This document shows positions 57,945 to 64,000 of a stretch of 64,000 nt of DNA, one piece after another (within the stretch, counting starts at the first letter, position 1; every line of letters begins with the position of its first letter). The stretch covers positions 7,111,030 through 7,175,029 of the forward strand of contig OX365947.1 in NCBI GenBank assembly GCA_947247005.1, read 5' to 3'. The stretch comes from Spisula solida (lineage: Eukaryota > Mollusca > Bivalvia > Venerida > Mactridae). The position numbers were made by a program, and so were the translations under genes. The notes below the pieces were generated by a model. It was given only the letters and a program-made list of their open reading frames with translations, searched no databases and was not told the DNA's origin.

Positions 57945-58097
57945 CGAGTTCATGTGGAAATTCATGACAAAATATAGCAATGCTTGTAGAAACCCCTAAA
58001 TTAATACTCTCAGTGAAAGCGGCCCCTATAGCTAGACCGTCAGCAAAGTTGTGGATAGCGTCTCCAATCACTACCATAATGGCGAGTGGTGGCATTT
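57945..58097 (-). CDS. zinc transporter (ZIP/SLC39, LIV-1 type), metal-site exon
   Basis: 153 bp between acceptor TTTCGTTTCAG and donor GAACTCG/GTACGA. It encodes about 50 residues: [20 protein letters not shown]...AIGAAF (helix IV), then [13 protein letters not shown], then CHEFPHEL (helix V). HNxxD of helix IV and HExPHE of helix V supply the binuclear metal site of ZIP transporters. All ligands are present. The H at the start of HEFPHELGD, rather than E, places the protein with ZIP4/5/6/7/10/12/13 and not ZIP8/14. One base is left over at the donor and two at the acceptor, matching both neighbours exactly. This is the strongest single piece of coding evidence in the window. Confidence 0.95.
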
Positions 58098-59826
58098 CTG
58101 AAACGAAAGTAAAAACTTTGGTTTAGATATAATCATAGATAAAACAAGATACAATTGATGCAAAGCATCAAATTCGTCCGGAAAAAAATCCAGATAACAG
58201 GCAGTTTGGTGGCTTACAAGAAACGGCATCGCAACAAATAAGATATGAGAAATACTGATAGGCATTGAAACTACAAATGAACTTTTATAATCTTGAAGCA
58301 CTTGTTAATTGGCAACATGTATTTATAGATACTATATTTGCTTACCAAACATATTGGTGTAAACATATTTGTATTTTTGCAAACACCTTATAGCCAATAC
58401 TGATTCTGTAATAAGCTTGTATGCATGTATAAGTCAGAAAATATAAAAAAGATGTTCCACACTTAAACCATTGGCTTCTAACAATGCGAGCGATTAGATA
58501 AATGACTAAAAAGCAGGAAGAAACCGTTGTAAAAGCTTCACTCAGTATTTTGCATGCCATCTAGCGAAGAAAAACAACACAATTAGTCCTCACAGAAATT
58601 CTAACAACAGTTAGTTTGCTCAACACAATAACCTGATAAATACAGTCATGAATTCTTTCGTTAAACTTTTATGTGTTTATAACCAATGTGTTAAAACATA
58701 GATAACATACATTTGCACTGTATCTTTGGTGACAAAATTATTTAAACACAAAATTATGTATTAATATACATTCATGTATAAATAAATTTCGGTCCCAACT
58801 ATTTATTTATTATAAATGATACAGTTACCCTAGGGTAACATAAATTCATGGACAAAACTATCTATTAACACCGAACTACAGGTATGCTAAAAGTGTAGAT
58901 TTGTAAACAAATACATTATTTATACAGCAAAAGTTGGTACTCATACATGTATGTATTTACAAAAGGTCACGTTTAATCATCATTTTCTATCCTATACATG
59001 TTTCTAATTAACCACAATAACATACATAATCAGTGACATGTATAACATGTTTTATAATTCAGTATCAGTTAACTTGTGATCACACACGTATGTGTTAATT
59101 TGGTTATTAAATATCCCCTTAGACAATATATTAGACACGTTAATACAAATTATTATTTCTTGAAAAACAACACACGTAACACTATTTTACCAAACAACGA
59201 AAACAGGGACATCATATAGAACATGTTTATTAACCTGAATTTCTTATTATGTATGTTTGAAAACGTAATAAATGCAATCGCATTTTATGCGAAATCCTTA
59301 GAAACATAACACTAAACTATTATTTCTTATATTCTATGAAGCTAAATTAGTAAAATAAACAGTGTGGGTCATGTGACTTTCACGCTTGTAGGGTGTGATG
59401 GAAGCCCCGTCCCATGTGTCCGTTTTATCCAGTTGTTGGACCTTTCAGGAAATTTATAATTTGTCACAAAGACCATGGAGTCGACGACCACAGTAAATTG
59501 ACCATGGACGCCCCTGAATTGGGTTTTATTAACATTTGCGAATACAGGATTTGGTGTTAGGAGGGGGCGTAAATGTTGCCATACCCCCTCCCTCCTCTGA
59601 GGAAAAGATATGCGAGCGAAGCGAGCTAGAAAGCATCGTTGTTTATCTGAGAAGCATGCCTACAAACCCGGTCTTTACTTATATTGTACACTGATAACCG
59701 TTTTGTACGAGCGAAGCGAGCTAGAAAAAGTCAACAGCATGCTACATAAACTCATTTCGTACTTGCCAATAAGGGGTGGATAAATTGTTTGAAAATCAAC
59801 AAGGTGGTCATGCCCCCTTTATTAAG

Positions 59827-60030
59827 GTCTGTGTTTCTATTGGTCATAATAGATCACGCGATAACACATATATGTTTCTATTGGTCAAAAACATCACGTG
59901 ATAATATATCCATGGTTCCATTGGTCATATATATCTCATGATAACACAGTTAGGTCTTTATAAGTATAACAGAGCACGTGACAACTCATTCACGTTTCTA
60001 TTAGTTGAACAGATCTCGTGATGACAAATC
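59827..60030. repeat. minisatellite with CACGTGAT cores, about 5 copies
   Basis: Units of about 41-45 bp contain GTTTCTATTGGTCA followed by ATCACGTGATAACAC. The CACGTG E-box palindrome is intact in two units and changed to CACGCG, CTCATG or CTCGTG in the others. It lies in the zinc transporter intron. Confidence 0.82.
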
Positions 60031-60379
60031 TATGTATATACAACAGCAATAACATCACCACAGAAATTAGTGAAGAGACAATCTATAAAATCTAAGATAT
60101 TAATCACAACATACCATTTTTTATGTCAAACAATTCTTATTCTACATTCAAGATAAAACTGTAAAACACTTGCAGCAGATATACTCGTAAAATTATAAAA
60201 AGTGAAAACGCTTCCAAAGTTATTAAGGTAATGTTTCGCTTAATAAATATTTTATTGTGAGTATACTGCTTTTGGAATGGTTTACGTAGAAATGATGGAA
60301 TAAATATTGTTTAACTATCTACAAAGCCAGTCACAATTCGCAAAGATCACCTCACTTGGTGATACACTACAATGAAACA

Positions 60380-60650
60380 ACATCAGCCATATTTGGCTAA
60401 TAACACCATATTTGGTGTGTCACATTGCCTATAGCAATGTCAGCGGTCAGGGGCTTACGCTAGGCGGGACGACTATAACAACGTCATCAGCCATATTTGG
60501 CTAATAACACCACATTTGGTGTGTCACATTGTTCTAGAGCAATGTCAGCGGTCAGGGGCGTAAGCTATAACAACGTCATGAGCCATATTTGGTGCATCAC
60601 ATTGTCTGTAGCAATGACAACGGTCAGGAAGGCAAGCCAGGCGGGACTAT
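60380..60650. repeat. tandem repeat whose units contain three hairpins
   Basis: Three units of about 95-105 bp. Each contains AGCCATATTTGGCT, ACACCATATTTGGTGT (one base changed in copy 2) and ACATTGCCTATAGCAATGT or variants, all short inverted repeats. They are followed by CAGCGGTCAGGGGC and ATAACAACGTCAT. The third copy is shortened: the first two hairpins are fused. Intronic in the zinc transporter gene. Confidence 0.85.
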
Positions 60651-61712
60651 CAGGTTTGCTAGACAAAGACTACTAGATATCCCGGGTACAATCCACCGGG
60701 ATTCCAACATACAACTTACCCAAAAATGATTTATCTACAAGTATAAATATTCATGTATAGAAAATGTCAATTGTTACTGGACATTGACCATAATGCCGTG
60801 ACAAAGCTGTACCAGTGACCGGCAAGCATTTATGAGGATAATTTTGGACACTTTTTGCAGACTCCTCGATTTCTTCCAAAGTAGATGTTACTTTAAAGAC
60901 ATCTATAGTTCTACGTGCATCGTCTTATTAATAACACCTAAGTTTTTTAACACTATGTATGCGTAATGATGGTTACTTGATAATACAGTAATACATTTAA
61001 CATCTAATATGTGCAACAACATTGTAATTATGTGCAAACAACTACACATTTATAATGACAACATATAGCATGTACCAAAAAGCTCCACAAGGATGCAAAT
61101 TCACGCTGAATAATACAAGAAGCTTCGCTTGTTTAGTACGTAGAATACAAACTGTATAACTTTAAGCAATGATCGGGCGGGGTATCATTGGAAGCTATGA
61201 TACATGTATATCCTTCCCATATCTAACTTGTTGAAGAAGCTCCATGTCATCCATATTTGCCACACATAACGCTTGCAGCCTGCTATTGTTTAAATTAGGA
61301 GTAATATTACATTAGTTTCCGAAAAATAAATGACTTTTAACAACCCAGACCCATCTACTGCTTTCTGAGACATTATCGGAACCTCCTTATCCGTCCTAGA
61401 TGAACACTCAACCACTTTTCTAATTGGTCACATTTCAAGCCCGAAGTACCATTAACTGTGATCATATTATTTGATGGCGAAAATGCAAAATTTATCGCAT
61501 GAATAACGTGATTTTGATTTTTAATGATTTGGGTGTTATGACTATTGCATAACACGTTTGTGTGCAACATATCGTCAAAATTATGATCACAGTTAAACGT
61601 ATTTAGGGTTTGAAAAGTGACCAATTAGAAAACAGGTTGAATGTACACTGCATTGCTAGAACTATGTTGCGTGTAAATTGTTTTGTTTGGATGTACGCGT
61701 ACATGTACTTAC

Positions 61713-61797
61713 TTTTTGTTTTGCTATCACTGTTTCTCTCGCCGCCTTCATATGTTGGTAATGTAGCATTTGATCCATACCCATTGCCATTTGAAAC
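61713..61797 (-). CDS. zinc transporter (ZIP/SLC39), loop exon between helices III and IV
   Basis: 85 bp between acceptor CTACAATTTCAG and donor AAAAA/GTAAGT. It encodes VSNGNGYGSNATLPTYEGGE then RNSDSKTK and one leftover base, which the next exon's two leading bases complete to a Lys codon. By position it should be the cytosolic loop between helices III and IV. That loop is His-rich in many LIV-1-type ZIPs, but this piece has no histidine. Identity rests on splice-site quality and exact phase fit, not on sequence similarity. It lies 3.6 kb upstream of the metal-site exon. Earlier exons (helices I-III, extracellular domain) are expected beyond 64000. Confidence 0.65.
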
Positions 61798-61799
61798 CT

Positions 61800-63065
61800 G
61801 AAATTGTAGATGACATTATAAGGTCGACATAAGCTAAATTATTTTTTTTAAATTCGGCCCCATGTTTCTTTCAAAAAGTATTTATGAAAAAAGTACGGTC
61901 AAACAAACTACTTGTACTTCCCAGGTTTCCTCTTTCCCACAATGAACAGAGCAATAGTAATTACCAGTAAAATTTAAACGATTTTCGTATGTCTTGGTCT
62001 GGGATCAAACCCGATACATCTAACATTCAAAGCGGACGCGCTGCCACTTGGCAATCTAGACTCAGGGCTACATATTTTTGTGTGCTGTCATTTCCTCTTG
62101 ATTTAAGTGGCGAGGCAAGGTTATTTGAATATGATGTTGTTATCTAGACTTTTAACTGCTCGTTATGGGTCAGTTATAGATATTTTGGATATGCACTCGT
62201 ATACAAATCTTAATTTGGTTTGTCAAACATCGTCCACAAATGTAGGTCCGAAAACTTTAACATACAAAGTGTATTTCATTCAACGCTTTACGGAATCAAC
62301 ATTCCTCTTATCCATCTACAGACCAAATAGATTTAATTTACCAGTTTATGGTAAGCAACATTTTATGTTTAAATGACAAACGATACGAGTGTATGGCAAA
62401 ACATACTTTAAAACGAGGAAGTAATGAAAAGGTTTTCGTCTGTAATGACATTTTCACTATGGTGTCAACATCAATATGGTGGGAATGTTTGGCAATATGG
62501 TGTATGTTTGTAAATACACCGATTATATTCTAAAATAGAATCCTACAAGTAAGAAGGGAAGTTCTTTGGTTGACAAAGTCATTATGTATACTTTAAGGGA
62601 TAAGAATAAAATGTAAATTTAGCTTATAATCGTTGGCTAACTGTCTAACTGTCGTTCTTAAGGAGGATCTCGCTACCTATTGCGCATGCGCGGAAGTTCA
62701 AAATTCGATGTGATTTGCCAGTGATAATTAAGAACACATAACCGCAAATAAATGATAATAAACAAAATGATCAGAGGTGCACAATGTTAATATTTTCATA
62801 TAGACGCGCAGCACTTTAAGTGCATGGAAGAAATCACACTTTAAATTTGCCAAACAATACGTAAATATCATATTAACATTTCCCTTTCTACAATAAGCCT
62901 TTATTAGGTGATACTATCAGTGACTCGGATTTCTAAGTTGATGTCATGATTCATCATTAATTGTAATTAGTATTATTTTATGAACAGAATACACATGAAT
63001 ACACAATTAAACCTTCGTCTACGTCAGTAAGCTGGGTGAAGGACAGGTCAACGGGTACTAGTATT
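61800..63065. other. no exon seen; tRNA-like scrap
   Basis: Probably intron of the zinc transporter gene. Near 61995-62072 the minus strand has TTGCCAAGTGGCAGCGCGTC and GGGTTTGATCCCAGACC, a well-kept A/B-box pair from a tRNA-derived element. No further ZIP exon was found. Confidence 0.45.
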
Positions 63066-63068
63066 GTA

Positions 63069-63166
63069 CGAGGGGTGTTCTGTAAGTTCCCAAAATTCAC
63101 CAACCTACGTAACTTTGAAGTTTAGTAGATAAAGTCACCATCCGGGAACCTACAGAACACCCCTCG
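63069..63166. mobile_element. 98-bp MITE with near-perfect TIRs
   Basis: The left end CGAGGGGTGTTCTGTAAGTT and right end (reverse complement) CGAGGGGTGTTCTGTAGGTT match over 23 bases with one change. TA flanks both sides (63067-63068, 63167-63168). It is a very short mariner-type deletion derivative with almost no interior. Confidence 0.88.
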
Positions 63167-63695
63167 TATTCAATTCCAACTCATAGTCACGGACCCGGAA
63201 TTACAACCAATGGTGTTACATAGTCGGCCTACATGTATAATTAATTACTTTAATTAAGTATTATGCACGTATTAGGGAACAGCCTCTTAATATACTCATG
63301 TATGGACCGATATAGTGATAAAGTATACAGAAGTGAATAATAGTGTATATCGGTCATACATGTATTTGTTTTTAGATGGAACTCATTCAAGTACAAATTG
63401 ACATTTACCATATTTGGATCTTTTGGCAATACTTGATATAAGGACAATGGAAACTTCCAGAACATTCTAAGTTTAATGTTTAGTAATGATAAGTTATTGG
63501 TTAGTATGACAGGTTGTTATAACTAACCATAATAGTTAACTAAAACTAGTATCATGATTGACGTTTAGTCAAAACAGTACAACATCTGCATGAGGGGGCT
63601 GGAAACTGCGACGCGGGACAAATAAAAGCTCCGATTATAATTTACATTTTCAATATTTGAGTGCTGATCGAATGTATTGGTTGTAATTGCGGGCC

Positions 63696-63829
63696 ATGGA
63701 TTTGTTGTTGTTGATGATGTTGTTGTTGTTGCTGCTGCTGCTGCTGTTGTTGTTGTTGTTGGTGGTGGTGGTGCTGTTGTTGTTGTTGTTGCTGTTGTTG
63801 ATGCTGATGTTGTTGTTGTTGTTGCTGCT

Positions 63830-63885
<56 letters not shown>

Positions 63886-63993
63886 TGCTGTTATGTTGTT
63901 CTTGTTGTTCTTGTTGCTGCTGTTGTTTTTGTTGTTGCTGCTGTTGTTGCTGTTGCTGTTGTTGCTGTTGTTGTTGATGTTGTTGTTGTTGTT
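63696..63993. repeat. TTG/CTG trinucleotide microsatellite, cut by the window end
   Basis: Blocks of TTG and CTG with single GTG, ATG and CTT units, and a phase shift near 63891. One strand reads poly-Leu then poly-Cys, the other poly-Gln. No start, splice site or conserved flank supports translation. Confidence 0.92.
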
Positions 63994-64000
63994 GGGTACG

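Larger units (their letters stand above)
58098..61712 (-). other. intron of the zinc transporter gene
   Basis: A 3.6-kb intron carrying two tandem arrays (59827-60030, 60385-60650) and two copies of GCGAGCGAAGCGAGCTAGAA (59610 and 59707). No other exon was recognised within it. It holds frames at 58071-58301 and 58342-58560 (-), which are unsupported. Confidence 0.65.

Noticed and set aside
63687..63977. Poly-Leu/poly-Cys or poly-Gln protein
   Set aside because: A microsatellite with a mid-array phase shift. No conserved flanking coding sequence.

Overview
This is a 64 kb piece of an animal nuclear genome. It is AT-rich and gene-poor, with split genes using GT/AG introns, LINE fragments, tRNA-derived SINEs, many short terminal-inverted-repeat (TIR) elements and dense tandem repeats. 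There are no operons, no CRISPR array and no bacterial-type genes. The mix of repeats and the style of the genes suggest a lophotrochozoan, most likely a bivalve mollusc. That is an inference, and I cannot name the species.

Three protein-coding loci can be supported. (1) A single-exon PRR15-family gene lies at 39611-40009 (+). (2) One well-formed leucine-rich-repeat exon resembling tubulin cofactor E / TBCE-like proteins lies at 48848-48993 (+). (3) The last four coding exons of a LIV-1-type (SLC39A4/12-like) zinc transporter lie at 56780-61797 (-), with all visible metal-site motifs intact and exon phases that fit each other. The rest of that gene should lie beyond 64000. Loci 2 and 3 point towards each other, with a degenerate LINE of about 4 kb (49000-53052) between them.

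Layout: 0.5-2 kb, two 28-bp minisatellites. 3-6 kb, two tRNA-derived SINEs, a pentanucleotide microsatellite and a TIR element with mariner/Tc1-type transposase remnants. 9.8-10.3 kb, a 30-bp palindromic minisatellite. 12.1-16.8 kb, three degraded LINE fragments and a foldback. 18.5-22.6 kb, MITEs, a SINE-derived minisatellite, a 1.4-kb 19-bp satellite that passes into a 40-bp satellite, and a large foldback. 23.1-24.2 kb, a SINE followed by a 58-bp satellite whose unit looks like a tRNA-derived SINE head. 25-38 kb, MITEs, a 0.47-kb tetranucleotide microsatellite and SINE/LINE remnants. 39.4-40.4 kb, the PRR15-like gene. 41-48 kb, TE remnants. 48.8-53 kb, the LRR exon and LINE. 54.6-56.3 kb, tandem repeats and a foldback. 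56.8-61.8 kb, the zinc transporter, with two unusual tandem arrays inside one intron. 63-64 kb, a MITE and a CTG/TTG microsatellite cut by the window end.

The genes do not form an evident pathway. The notable biology is in the repeats: several arrays have palindromic units, and two arrays appear to have grown from pieces of tRNA-derived SINEs. All copy numbers, identities and family names are by eye; no search was run.
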